Assembly (NCBI RefSeq): GCF_042688385.1
Contig: NZ_JBHUPY010000001.1
Location: forward strand, 806,001 to 870,000
Direction of reading: 5' to 3'
DNA from: Herpetosiphon sp042688385
GTDB taxonomy: Bacteria; Chloroflexota; Chloroflexia; Chloroflexales; Herpetosiphonaceae
Length of the DNA stretch: 64,000 nt
The position numbers and the translations under genes were made by a program. A model generated the notes under the pieces. It did no database searches and was not told the DNA's origin. It worked only from the letters and a program-made list of their open reading frames with translations. Positions 15,865 through 24,545 of the stretch are shown piece by piece. Position 1 is the stretch's first letter. Every line of letters begins with the position of its first letter.

Positions 15865-18309
15865 ATGCGCTTAGTTTATGGTCTTTTACTGCTCAGCTTA
15901 GTTTTTCTAAGCTTCGGAAGTGCCGCTAGCAAGCCCCCCAGCGCCACAATTCCACCAAAGTTGTATCTTCAACGGGGCACAATCGATCTCGCGGTGGCTA
16001 CTCAAACTCAGGCTGATCCATGGTTGCAGCCAATTGACGGGTATGCGATTATTCAATTTAGTGGGCCGATTTTGCTCAAACAGCGCCAAGCAGTAGCAGC
16101 AACGGGCCTCGAAATTATTGAATATCTGCCCGATTATGCCTACTTGGTGCGTGGCTCAGCAGCGCAGCAAACAGCAGCTCGCACCATCGATGGTTTTTAT
16201 GCTCGCGGCGCTTGGACGTTGGCCGATAAGGTTCAGCCTGGCTTGCTGAAATTGCTGCAAAATGGCCAATATCGCGGCTTGCCATTACGCACGATCGGTT
16301 GGGATAACCAATTGGCGAGCGCTGAACAAGCAGTCAACACGCAAGGCCTCAAGCTCGATGCCATTCGCACGAGCAATCAAATGCTGCAACTGGCCCGAAT
16401 TAACGAGGTACGCTGGATCGAAGTAGTCAGCACACCTAAGTTGATCGATCAATATGCGCGCCAAGTGCAACAAGTCGAGCCAGTTTGGACTGATCGACAG
16501 CTCTATGGTCAAAACCAAATTGTGGCCTACACCGATACGGGCTTGGATACTGGCTCGTTCTCAACCCTCAGCAATGATTTTGCCAACCGCATTCAGGCTA
16601 CTCACGTGCTTTCTACAGGCAGTAATTGGGATGATAACCATGGCCACGGGACCCACGTTGCTGGCTCGATTGCTGGCAATGGAGCGCTTTCTGGCTCCAA
16701 CCCAGCTAGCCACAGCTACACCAGTTCGATGGCAGGGATTGCGCCTGAAGCAAAGTTGGTGGTGCAAGCATTTGAGGCTGATGCAAATGGCAATATCGTT
16801 GGCTTGCCAACCGATTTTTACCCAATGTATCAACAAGCCTACAATGCAGGCGCACGGATTCATAGCAACAGCTGGGGCGATCTGACGGGGCCGATCACCG
16901 ATACTGAAGCCTCGTATGGTGGTTATCCATACAGCGCTCAGCGCACCGACCAATTTTTGTGGGAACACCCCGATTACACCATGCTCTTTGGGGCTGGCAA
17001 TAGCGGAGCCGATGGTGAAGTTGGCGATTTGGGCTTTTGTACTGGTGGTAATGGCGTGGTTGACCCCGATTCGCTGTTGACCCCAGCCACCGCCAAGAAT
17101 GTGATTACGGTTGGAGCAAGCGAAAGCCCACGCCCAACTGGTGGTTACACAGGCTTGCCTTGGCTGTTGCTAAGTTTTTGTTTTGCAACCGAGCCAATTC
17201 TTTCGGATACACTTTCGGACGATGCCAACGGCATGGCGGCATTTTCATCGCGTGGGCCAACTGACGATGGCCGGATCAAGCCCGATTTGGTTGCACCTGG
17301 CACCAATATTGTTTCTGCCCGTTCGTATGGCAGTGGCGCAAGCACCTTATGGGGCGTACACGAAACCAATGCCAACTATGTCTACTCTGGCGGTACATCG
17401 ATGGCAACGCCGCTGGTTGCTGGCACGGTTGCCTTGATTCGCGAATGGTTAGCAACTGAAGGGCTGAGCACTCCCAGCGCAGCAGTGATCAAATCTATTG
17501 CGCTGAATACTACGGTCGATATTGCTCCAGGCCAATATGGCACTGGCCCAACCCAAGAAATCCCCTATAATCGACCAAATAGCGTGGCTGGTTGGGGGCG
17601 TAGCAATTTGAGCTTTATCACCAAAGCAGCGCCGTATGATTTGTGGGTTGATGATCATGCTGCTGGCTTGAGCACTGGCCAAACTGTGAGCTACAACCAC
17701 ACTACCAGCCAACCATTAACCGTCTTGACCAATACCCAACCGTTGCGAGTAATGCTCAACTGGACTGATCCACCAGCATCGTTGGCTGCCGCGCAACAAT
17801 TGGTCAATGATCTTGATTTGGTGGTGATTGGGCCTGATGGCACGCGCTACTATGGCAATAATCAGAGCACTGGCGACCGCACCAATAACCTCGAAGGTGT
17901 GATTATCAATACGCCGCAACTTGGCGCATATCGAATTGAGGTTACTGCACATAATGTGCCAATTGCCAGCCAAGCCTATGGTTTAGCGGTGGCTGGGCCA
18001 TTGCGTGAAGGCAGCGGCGGCGGTACGCCAACTCCAACAACCGGCCCAACCAACACCCCAACAACTGGGCCGACCAACACACCGACGGCGACGAATCCGC
18101 CAACAATCACGGTGAGCAATACGCCAACCGCGACGACTGGGCCGACCAACACGCCGACGGCGACGAATCCACCGACAATCACGGTGAGCAGCACGCCAAC
18201 CGCGACAACTGCACCAAGCAACACGCCAACCGCGACGACTGCACCAAGTAACACGCCAACCACAGTGGTCAGCCAATATAAGGTTTGGGCACCGTGGGCT
18301 AGTAAATAA
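15865..18309 (+). CDS. Secreted subtilisin-like serine protease with Thr/Pro stalk
   Basis: S8 protease of 814 residues. A signal peptide (MRLVYGLLLLSLVFLSFGS) is followed by a propeptide-like region and the catalytic domain with Asp224 (YTDTGLDTG), His261 (HGHGTHVAG) and Ser512 (GGTSMATP). A beta-rich domain of about 170 residues follows (LNWTDPP, VNDLDLVVIGPDG), as in large bacterial subtilases. About 85 residues of Thr/Pro-rich repeats and a short tail ending VWAPWASK close it. The stalk may be glycosylated. The start is ATG 15865 with CGGAGG; the frame opens at 15763 but those codons precede the signal peptide. Followed by a good terminator. Confidence 0.9.
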   Translation: MRLVYGLLLLSLVFLSFGSAASKPPSATIPPKLYLQRGTIDLAVATQTQADPWLQPIDGYAIIQFSGPILLKQRQAVAATGLEIIEYLPDYAYLVRGSAAQQTAARTIDGFYARGAWTLADKVQPGLLKLLQNGQYRGLPLRTIGWDNQLASAEQAVNTQGLKLDAIRTSNQMLQLARINEVRWIEVVSTPKLIDQYARQVQQVEPVWTDRQLYGQNQIVAYTDTGLDTGSFSTLSNDFANRIQATHVLSTGSNWDDNHGHGTHVAGSIAGNGALSGSNPASHSYTSSMAGIAPEAKLVVQAFEADANGNIVGLPTDFYPMYQQAYNAGARIHSNSWGDLTGPITDTEASYGGYPYSAQRTDQFLWEHPDYTMLFGAGNSGADGEVGDLGFCTGGNGVVDPDSLLTPATAKNVITVGASESPRPTGGYTGLPWLLLSFCFATEPILSDTLSDDANGMAAFSSRGPTDDGRIKPDLVAPGTNIVSARSYGSGASTLWGVHETNANYVYSGGTSMATPLVAGTVALIREWLATEGLSTPSAAVIKSIALNTTVDIAPGQYGTGPTQEIPYNRPNSVAGWGRSNLSFITKAAPYDLWVDDHAAGLSTGQTVSYNHTTSQPLTVLTNTQPLRVMLNWTDPPASLAAAQQLVNDLDLVVIGPDGTRYYGNNQSTGDRTNNLEGVIINTPQLGAYRIEVTAHNVPIASQAYGLAVAGPLREGSGGGTPTPTTGPTNTPTTGPTNTPTATNPPTITVSNTPTATTGPTNTPTATNPPTITVSSTPTATTAPSNTPTATTAPSNTPTTVVSQYKVWAPWASK
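18067..18267. repeat. In-frame minisatellite in the subtilase stalk
   Basis: Two near-identical 72-base units (18067-18138 and 18139-18210, 24 codons each) followed by 30-base units beginning GCACCAAG at 18211 and 18241. All lengths are multiples of three, so copy number can change without frameshift. Confidence 0.85.
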
Positions 18310-18323
18310 GCTCTGCTCAAGCG

Positions 18324-18357
18324 AAACCGCGATCAAACCATTGATCGCGGTTTTGGT
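18324..18357 (+). terminator. Terminator after subtilase
   Basis: Perfect 13-bp stem AAACCGCGATCAA with its complement, 4-base loop, then TTTTGG. Confidence 0.85.
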
Positions 18358-18374
18358 TTGCTCAAAAATCACCC

Positions 18375-18403
18375 TTGACAGCCCAATCAGCATTCTCTAT
18401 ACT
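18375..18403 (+). promoter_or_regulatory. Sigma-70 promoter of the TetR-ABC operon
   Basis: Consensus TTGACA at 18375-18380, 17-base spacer, TATACT at 18398-18403. Confidence 0.9.
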
Positions 18404-18404
18404 C

Positions 18405-18424
18405 TTGATTGAACGTTCAATCAA
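18405..18424. promoter_or_regulatory. 20-bp palindromic operator
   Basis: TTGATTGAACGTTCAATCAA, a perfect palindrome starting two bases after the -10 box. The placement fits autorepression by the TetR protein encoded next. Confidence 0.88.
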
Positions 18425-18440
18425 TTTTTTGGAGCAACGT

Positions 18441-19049
18441 ATGACTGATGAACAAGGCGAGCGGCGTGAGGCGATTTTAGAGGCTGCACGGGCCGAATTT
18501 GCTGAAAAAGGCTTTCGGGGAGCCACAATTAAATCGATTGCTGCGCGAGCCAACATTCAGTCTCCAGCTTTGATTTATTGGTATTTTCCGAACAAGGAGG
18601 CGCTGCTTGAGGCGGTGATGCAAGGCCAAATGCCATTTTTGCAAACCACCCAATCGCTCGATGGGTTGCTCGAACGCGAGCCAAGCCAATTGCTGCCACT
18701 TTTGGCCAAAGGCTACTTGCAAGCAGGCGATAACCAACGCACCGTGCAGATAATGCGGGTTATCTTGGGCGAAATGCTGCTTGGTCGCAACCCAACCGAT
18801 GTCCTCAACCAGCAGTTTGTGCCACAGGTCAAGCAATTTTTAGAGCGCTATTTTCAACACCAAATTCAGCTTGGCCGCATGCGCGAGCACGATACCCGCG
18901 CTAGCAGTCGGGCCTTTATGGGGATGTTAATGCCGCAAATGCTAAGCAAAGTTATTTTTCCGAGCCTCCAAGCAGACGGCTTAACCGACGACGAACATAT
19001 TGCAACCACGATTGAGATTTTTCTGAATGGACTCAAGCCAAAGGAGTAA
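18441..19049 (+). CDS. TetR-family transcriptional regulator
   Basis: 202 residues. The N-terminal helix-turn-helix is clear: AARAEFAEKGFRGATIKSIA followed by IYWYFPNKEALLEAVM. The C-terminal ligand-binding domain is not specific enough to name a ligand. The start is ATG 18441 with GGAG at 18431; the open frame extends back over the promoter and operator. It lies 4 bases before the ABC ATPase gene and probably represses the whole operon through the adjacent palindrome, as in drug or lipid exporters. Confidence 0.9.
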   Translation: MTDEQGERREAILEAARAEFAEKGFRGATIKSIAARANIQSPALIYWYFPNKEALLEAVMQGQMPFLQTTQSLDGLLEREPSQLLPLLAKGYLQAGDNQRTVQIMRVILGEMLLGRNPTDVLNQQFVPQVKQFLERYFQHQIQLGRMREHDTRASSRAFMGMLMPQMLSKVIFPSLQADGLTDDEHIATTIEIFLNGLKPKE

Positions 19050-19053
19050 ACCC

Positions 19054-19908
19054 ATGAACGCAGTTGAAGTTCGGGGCCTTACCAAACGCTACGGCAATGT
19101 CCACGCACTGCAAGGCATCGATTTAAGCGTGCCTGAAGGCATGATTTTTGGCTTACTTGGCGCAAATGGCGCAGGCAAATCGACCTTAATCAAAGCCTTG
19201 GTTGGCGCACTCAAGCCCAATAGCGGCGAATGGCAGGTGCTCGGCCTGAATCCATTACGCGATCAAGCCAAGTTGCGCGCATTGATTGGCTATATGCCTC
19301 AAGGCGTAGCGCTCTACGAAGATCTTTCGGCGCGCGAAAATTTGCGCTTTTTTGGCAGCGCACACGGCGTACCAGAATTGGAACAACGGATTCAAGCAGC
19401 GCTTGAATTTACCGAATTGACCAGCCGCGCCGAGCATGCGGTCTATGGCTTTTCGGGCGGCATGAAAAAGCGAGTTTCGTTGGCCTGCGCGTTGTTGCAC
19501 CAACCACGCATGCTCTTTCTCGATGAACCAACGGCGGCGGTCGATCCGCATCTTAAGGTGCGGTCGTGGCAACTTTTTCGCGAATTGGCCAACGCTGGCA
19601 CAACCCTGTTTATTAGCACGCATTTGATGGATGAAGCGCTGCTGTGCGACCGCCTCGCCATCCAGCAAGCTGGCAAAATTTTGATTGTCGATACGCCGCA
19701 GGCAATTTTGGAACATGGCCAAACTCAATTAACCATCCAACAGGCTGGCCAAACCAGCAACCAGCAAATTGCCAGCACGCCCAGCGCCTTGGCTGAAAGC
19801 TTGCGTGGCTATGGGCTGAATCCAGCGGTGCAAACCATCGCCTTGCAACCAGATTCATTGGAAACGATTGTGTTGCGCATGCTGCAAAAAAGCGAGGTGG
19901 CCAAATGA
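19054..19908 (+). CDS. ABC transporter ATP-binding protein
   Basis: 284 residues. Walker A GANGAGKST, signature FSGGMKKRVS, Walker B MLFLDEPTAAVDP and the switch His in LFISTHLMDEA. It resembles the ATPases of ABC-2-type exporters for drugs or lipids. A C-terminal extension of about 70 residues follows the nucleotide-binding domain. The start is ATG 19054 with AAGGAG immediately after the tetR stop. It pairs with the permease that begins in its stop codon. Confidence 0.92.
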   Translation: MNAVEVRGLTKRYGNVHALQGIDLSVPEGMIFGLLGANGAGKSTLIKALVGALKPNSGEWQVLGLNPLRDQAKLRALIGYMPQGVALYEDLSARENLRFFGSAHGVPELEQRIQAALEFTELTSRAEHAVYGFSGGMKKRVSLACALLHQPRMLFLDEPTAAVDPHLKVRSWQLFRELANAGTTLFISTHLMDEALLCDRLAIQQAGKILIVDTPQAILEHGQTQLTIQQAGQTSNQQIASTPSALAESLRGYGLNPAVQTIALQPDSLETIVLRMLQKSEVAK

Positions 19909-20642
19909 GCAGAATTTTGATTGTTGCCAAACGAGTATTAACCCAATTACGCCACGATAAACGCTTGCTTGGGTTGTCGGTCATGGCTCCGTTATTGATT
20001 ATTTATCTGTTGGAAATTTTCTTCGATACTATGCCCAAGGGCTTCAACAATGCCCGTTATATTATGCCGATTACGGCCTTTATGGTGCATTTTTTGGCCT
20101 TTTTGCTGTGTGCAATTGTGTTGGTGCAGGAGCGCAGCGCCGGAACCTTGGAGCGCATGTTTATCAATGGTTTTCGGCGCATCGAGATTATTGGTGGCTA
20201 TGTGCTGGGCTATATTCTGCTGGCCACATTTCAGGCAGTCATTGCCTTGGCCGAGGCCTTGTGGCTGTTTGATTTGAGCTATGCTTGGGGTGATTTGGCG
20301 CTGTTGTTTGGGGTGATTTGGCTTTTAGCAATCACGTCGGTGATGCTGGGCATGTTTATCTCGACCTTTGCCCGCCACGAGGGCCAAGTGTTTCCGTTTA
20401 TTCCGTTGATCATCTTGCCGTCGGTCTTTCTTTCGGGCTTGTTGATCAATCCTGAGCAACTGCCAACCTGGGCCAATTGGCTTGGCCATGCGTTTCCCTT
20501 GTTCTATGCCAACGATGCAATTCAAGAAATTATTGGCAAAACGCCAAGTTCCAGCGTTATTTGGACGAATATTGTGATTTTGCTCGGCTATGGCTTGTTT
20601 TTATTAACTTTGGCCTCGCGTACCTTGAAAGATGTTGAATGA
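19905..20642 (+). CDS. ABC-2-type transporter permease
   Basis: 245 residues with about six hydrophobic helices. It carries the ABC-2 features of an early VLVQERSAGTLERMFINGF amphipathic stretch and a late ILPSVFLSGLLINPEQLP segment. It overlaps the ATPase gene (ATGA). The TetR-ATPase-permease arrangement suggests a substrate-inducible exporter; the substrate is not evident. Confidence 0.9.
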   Translation: MSRILIVAKRVLTQLRHDKRLLGLSVMAPLLIIYLLEIFFDTMPKGFNNARYIMPITAFMVHFLAFLLCAIVLVQERSAGTLERMFINGFRRIEIIGGYVLGYILLATFQAVIALAEALWLFDLSYAWGDLALLFGVIWLLAITSVMLGMFISTFARHEGQVFPFIPLIILPSVFLSGLLINPEQLPTWANWLGHAFPLFYANDAIQEIIGKTPSSSVIWTNIVILLGYGLFLLTLASRTLKDVE

Positions 20643-20645
20643 ATG

Positions 20646-20701
20646 ATCCACGAAGCGCACGAAGAACCACGAAGGTTAATTACTTCGTGCGCTTCGTGGA
20701 T
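20646..20701. terminator. Long hairpin built from CACGAAG repeats
   Basis: Perfect 19-bp inverted repeat ATCCACGAAGCGCACGAAG with an 18-base loop, lying between convergent genes. It uses the same short repeat seen elsewhere in the window, so it may be both a repeat and a terminator. Confidence 0.65.
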
Positions 20702-20714
20702 TAAACTCCCGACC

Positions 20715-21830
20715 TTACTCGTAACTCACATTCTCCAAGCTGGGCATGGCTGCGATCCAGATTGGGCCAGCAGGAAAGACGATTTCGGCCTCAGCGCTAT
20801 CATAAAAGCGCAATGGCGCTGATTCGGCAGTTTTGCGCCACGTCGCTGCTTGCATCGAACCATTGGCAAAGACCAAGGCGCGTCCTTCGCCAACCACCTG
20901 TTGATCGATGCGGCCTTTGTCGTCGCCGATAATCGGCGCTTCGAACACTTCCATCGTCACGATACTTTTGAAGGTCAATTGTTGCTCGCTTACCGCGTCG
21001 ATATGGGGTCTGCCGCGGCGCAAACGAGCATATTCGTTGGTGTCTGCGTTGTAGCGCCAGCCAGCAGGATCGTCGGGGTAGATGAAGAAATAATCGATTG
21101 TGCTAATTGGCTCAGCAACTGGAGCTTCTGGGGCAAACAAATAGCCAACTTCGCTGACATCTGCTTGGGCGCTGGAGCTAGCACGCTCGGCGACATAGTT
21201 GCCAATTTCTGTGGCGCTGGTATACAAATTATGCGGAGCCTCGCGTTCTAACGAGCGCCGCGAATAATCGAAAATCTGACGGCCTTCCAAGCTCACCAAA
21301 TCAATATCAATCACTAAATCATTGTCGTCGGCGGCTAAGCGCTCAAGTCCTTCGGGGCTACCACCAGCATGGGTATAGACCGCGCGAAAACCCATGGCCC
21401 ATTGCACAAAGTAGAGCCGTGCCGAACGCACCGGCCCCAAATCGCCTGCAACCTCAACCAAATCAGGGGTAAAAACCGCCATATAGCGAGTTACGCCATA
21501 CTCGGCCAAGGCCTCAAACACAATCGCCGCTTGGTCTAAGCCCGTTTGCGGATAGGCAGCTGGAAAGTTGTCGATCATTGTGATGTACGGGCGTTGGCTG
21601 AGCGTGCCCCGCGCCATGGCAGGCCGCCCAGTTCGTGGGTCGCTGCTGATGGGCGTGGCGGTTGGCACGGGCGTTGGGCTTGGCGGCGTGGTCGCGGTTG
21701 GTGCAAGCGTTGGGCTTGGCGGCGTGGTCGCGGTTGGGCTAGGTTGGGCTGGCACAGTCGCAGTTGGTGCTCCGGTTGTGCTGCACGCTGCTAAAATCAA
21801 CAGCAAACTGATAAAAAACCATCGACGCAT
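20715..21830 (-). CDS. DUF3048 lipoprotein
   Basis: 371 residues. A lipoprotein signal with lipobox LAAC (MRRWFFISLLLILAACS) is followed by a Thr/Pro-rich linker of about 50 residues, then a DUF3048 (YerB-like) domain: MIDNFPAAYPQTGLDQA, ALAEYGVTRYMAVF, GPVRSARLYF and HAGGSPEG. The family is extracellular and membrane-anchored and lacks a settled biochemical role. It starts close to the end of the next minus-strand gene upstream (21856), so it could be the last gene of the polysaccharide operon, though the theme differs. Confidence 0.85.
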   Translation of the reverse strand: MRRWFFISLLLILAACSTTGAPTATVPAQPSPTATTPPSPTLAPTATTPPSPTPVPTATPISSDPRTGRPAMARGTLSQRPYITMIDNFPAAYPQTGLDQAAIVFEALAEYGVTRYMAVFTPDLVEVAGDLGPVRSARLYFVQWAMGFRAVYTHAGGSPEGLERLAADDNDLVIDIDLVSLEGRQIFDYSRRSLEREAPHNLYTSATEIGNYVAERASSSAQADVSEVGYLFAPEAPVAEPISTIDYFFIYPDDPAGWRYNADTNEYARLRRGRPHIDAVSEQQLTFKSIVTMEVFEAPIIGDDKGRIDQQVVGEGRALVFANGSMQAATWRKTAESAPLRFYDSAEAEIVFPAGPIWIAAMPSLENVSYE

Positions 21831-21855
21831 GCAAAAACCCCCATGACAAAGCTAA

Positions 21856-23220
21856 TTAGCGTGTATAAACAGCATGAGTTTGGCCATTATGCAACAACTT
21901 CCAATTATCTTTTTGTAAATTGGATGCTAACGGCGAACTTTTTGCAATATACACACAATTAATCTGGTATTTTGTAAATAATGCTTGATAAATACCTTGC
22001 TCCTCAGCTAAACTCACTTCGAGAAAAAGCTCTTCACTATAGGGATCTGAGCGATTATCAATAATAACTGGTTTTTGTGGCACAAACCAAATTAACTCGC
22101 CACCATCGTCATAGGTATTGTATAAATTGCCTTGACAGGTATTTAATGCATTAATCTCATCTGAGGTAATCGTAGGAGTTTGGTTTTGCAACAGAATAAC
22201 AATTATTGCAACAATGCTCATTCCAATAAATAAAAATTGATAGAATTTGCCATTATGCTTGTTTATTGAAGTTGACGTTTTATTTGGCAGCGAATTTATA
22301 ACCAAAGGTAGCGAAATAATGACGAAAAAAGCAGTATTGCGCATTGATTTGAATGCTAAAATAGCGAAGATGATGCTTGCAGCAATAATCGTAAGCTGTT
22401 TGTGGTTGTTAAATAATTGTTTGTTTTTCCATAACGTAAAGCCGAAAATACCAAGCCAGACTAACAGCAGATAATCTTGAGGCTTGGAAAAATCAAATGG
22501 CTGCCATTCAGAAATATATTTGTGCGCTGTGTTGCCCAATGAGCCTGCGATATAGAGCCATAATTTATAACCTAATGGATTAACCAGTGTGATTAAGCCA
22601 CAAGTAAGGTTAATAATCATAAATCTTATTAATAGATGGCGATACTTAATGAGACTTATGATTAATGCTGCAACCAGAATAATGCCACCGCTCGCAACTC
22701 CAGCATGCAGATTAGCCCAAACTAAAAACAATATAGGATAATAGATCATATTTTTGGGATGATCTAAGAGATAAATTGTGATGACAATCCCTAAAATACT
22801 CAATATTTGAGGCCGAATGCTCCAACTGCCCATACTAATGATGATTGCAAGCATAAAGATACATGCATGCCAAATCGTTGTATAGTTGGTGGTTTTGGCG
22901 AGAATATACCATGTAGCAATCGTAATTAAGCCACTACCAGCGATTAATAATGGTGCTTTGCCAAGATAAAATAATAAATAGAACAATGTTGCGCTTAACC
23001 ATTCATGATTTGGCCAATCAGCACCAAAAATGCTATGACTATAAATATCAGTGGTCGGAATGAGCTGATTATGAATCACATCTTGGCCAATGCGTAATAG
23101 CCACCATGTATCACTTTGAATTGGAATAAGCAATGAAATCGTGATCAGTAATAATCCGGTTAAGCATAAAAGAAAATATTCGATCGTCCAAGTTTGCGGA
23201 TTACGCCATGATTTTTGCAT
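21856..23220 (-). CDS. Polytopic membrane protein, GT-C-like
   Basis: 454 residues with about ten hydrophobic helices and a soluble C-terminal region of about 100 residues. The N-terminal loop SDTWWLLRIGQDV and the WPNHEWLSA motif after the first helix resemble the acidic first loop of GT-C membrane glycosyltransferases (PMT/ArnT-like), but I cannot name a family. The DNA is clearly more A/T-rich than the neighbours, with many Ile, Asn and Lys codons, which suggests transfer or relaxed composition. Last of the polysaccharide export genes, 30 bases after wzt. A role in decorating or assembling surface glycan is inference. Confidence 0.6.
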   Translation of the reverse strand: MQKSWRNPQTWTIEYFLLCLTGLLLITISLLIPIQSDTWWLLRIGQDVIHNQLIPTTDIYSHSIFGADWPNHEWLSATLFYLLFYLGKAPLLIAGSGLITIATWYILAKTTNYTTIWHACIFMLAIIISMGSWSIRPQILSILGIVITIYLLDHPKNMIYYPILFLVWANLHAGVASGGIILVAALIISLIKYRHLLIRFMIINLTCGLITLVNPLGYKLWLYIAGSLGNTAHKYISEWQPFDFSKPQDYLLLVWLGIFGFTLWKNKQLFNNHKQLTIIAASIIFAILAFKSMRNTAFFVIISLPLVINSLPNKTSTSINKHNGKFYQFLFIGMSIVAIIVILLQNQTPTITSDEINALNTCQGNLYNTYDDGGELIWFVPQKPVIIDNRSDPYSEELFLEVSLAEEQGIYQALFTKYQINCVYIAKSSPLASNLQKDNWKLLHNGQTHAVYTR

Positions 23221-23250
23221 TGATCGAGGCTCCTTCGCTGATTGTTGGGA

Positions 23251-24537
23251 TTATTGCTTATGCCAATACCATTGTGAAGGAATGTAAATTGCGCCAAATT
23301 GCTCGCCAATTGAGGCTGCATAAACCCGCAAATCGTGCTTGCGATCGTGATGATCATACGGATGGGTCAAGGTGTGATCGTACAAGGCAACCGAAAGCTC
23401 GTAATTGCCTTCAAGCAGCGGCAAATTTTCGATGTGATAATCAACATAGCCTTGTTCGGTAATTTCGGGAATTTCGAGGCCAGCAAAGCGCGAATTTGGC
23501 CCATTGATATGAAAGCCAGTTCGATGGTGAATTGCAACCCCAAAAACAGGTTTTTCAATTGGCTCGTGGGCTTGGTAGTGCATGCGAATCGTCAAGGCTT
23601 GGCCGGTAGTCGCGGTCTGAATCTCTTCGCCATCGGCGTTGAGCAATTCAACTTTGTAGATTTCGGCCTCGCGACTGCCCCAACGCCGAGGATCGAATTC
23701 GACAGCTGGCTCTGGCGCTACTGCTTCGCTTTCTGTTTCGCTGCTGACAACTTCTGGCTCGGGAGCTTCAGCGGCTTTTTCGGCCTCAATCCGCTCTGCA
23801 TCACGTTGGTTGGTTTCGGCCAAATAGTCATCAATCGTTTCGGTTGGCGTGCTATCAACCATCAAATTGCCATGATGAAACCACAAGGCGCGATCGCACA
23901 AATCGCGCACTTGGCCCATGGCGTGTGAAACAAACAAAATCGTCTTGCCACGGCGCTTGAGTTGATAAATGCGGTCGAGACATTTGCGCTGGAACAATTC
24001 ATCGCCGACCGCCAGCACTTCGTCGGTAATCAAAATATCGGGATCGACGTTGATGGCCACGGCAAAGCCCAAGCGCATATACATCCCCGATGAATAGTGC
24101 TTGACGGGCATATCGATAAATTCTTCTAGCTCGGAGAAGCGGATGATTGCTGGGACTTTTTCGGCCATTTCGGCGCGACTGAACCCAAGCAGCGAGCCAT
24201 TCAAAAAGATATTTTCGCGGCCTGTGAGGTCGGGGTGAAAGCCCGAACCAAGCTCCAGCAAGGCCGAAACCCGCCCATCGACCACCACTTTGCCACTGTT
24301 TGGTTGCAAAATGCGCGTAATCAGCTTGAGGGTTGTCGATTTGCCGGAACCGTTGTGGCCAATCAGGCCAACCGTTTCGCCGCGATTAATTTTAAAACTC
24401 ACATCGCGCAAGGCCCAAAAATCTTCATCGGGCACTGCTTGGGGCTTGAACAAGCCTGCGATGCGTTCCTGAATGCTATTGCGTCGATCGCGTTTGATCG
24501 TAAAATGCTTCGAAACATTCTCAAAAATAATCATCAT
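23251..24537 (-). CDS. wzt: Polysaccharide ABC exporter ATPase with C-terminal Wzt-like domain
   Basis: 428 residues. Nucleotide-binding domain with Walker A (GHNGSGKST) near residue 60, signature YSSGMYMRLGFA and Walker B DILITDEVLAVGD, as in O-antigen and teichoic acid exporters. An acidic linker follows (about 265-310, rich in Glu/Ala/Pro), then a C-terminal beta domain like Wzt-C, which binds the glycan end (WGSREAEIYKVELLNADGEE, YELSVALYDH). The start is ATG 24537, with a second ATG directly after; the frame is open to 24747 inside the upstream gene. 8 bases separate it from the permease stop. Confidence 0.9.
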   Translation of the reverse strand: MMIIFENVSKHFTIKRDRRNSIQERIAGLFKPQAVPDEDFWALRDVSFKINRGETVGLIGHNGSGKSTTLKLITRILQPNSGKVVVDGRVSALLELGSGFHPDLTGRENIFLNGSLLGFSRAEMAEKVPAIIRFSELEEFIDMPVKHYSSGMYMRLGFAVAINVDPDILITDEVLAVGDELFQRKCLDRIYQLKRRGKTILFVSHAMGQVRDLCDRALWFHHGNLMVDSTPTETIDDYLAETNQRDAERIEAEKAAEAPEPEVVSSETESEAVAPEPAVEFDPRRWGSREAEIYKVELLNADGEEIQTATTGQALTIRMHYQAHEPIEKPVFGVAIHHRTGFHINGPNSRFAGLEIPEITEQGYVDYHIENLPLLEGNYELSVALYDHTLTHPYDHHDRKHDLRVYAASIGEQFGAIYIPSQWYWHKQ

Positions 24538-24545
24538 TGCCTCGC

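Noticed and set aside
17976..18393. Hydrophobic Val/Gly-rich and Trp/Arg-rich open frames on the minus strand
   Set aside because: Antisense readings of the Thr/Pro repeat stalk of the subtilase; the repetitive hydrophobic pattern is an artefact of the minisatellite.
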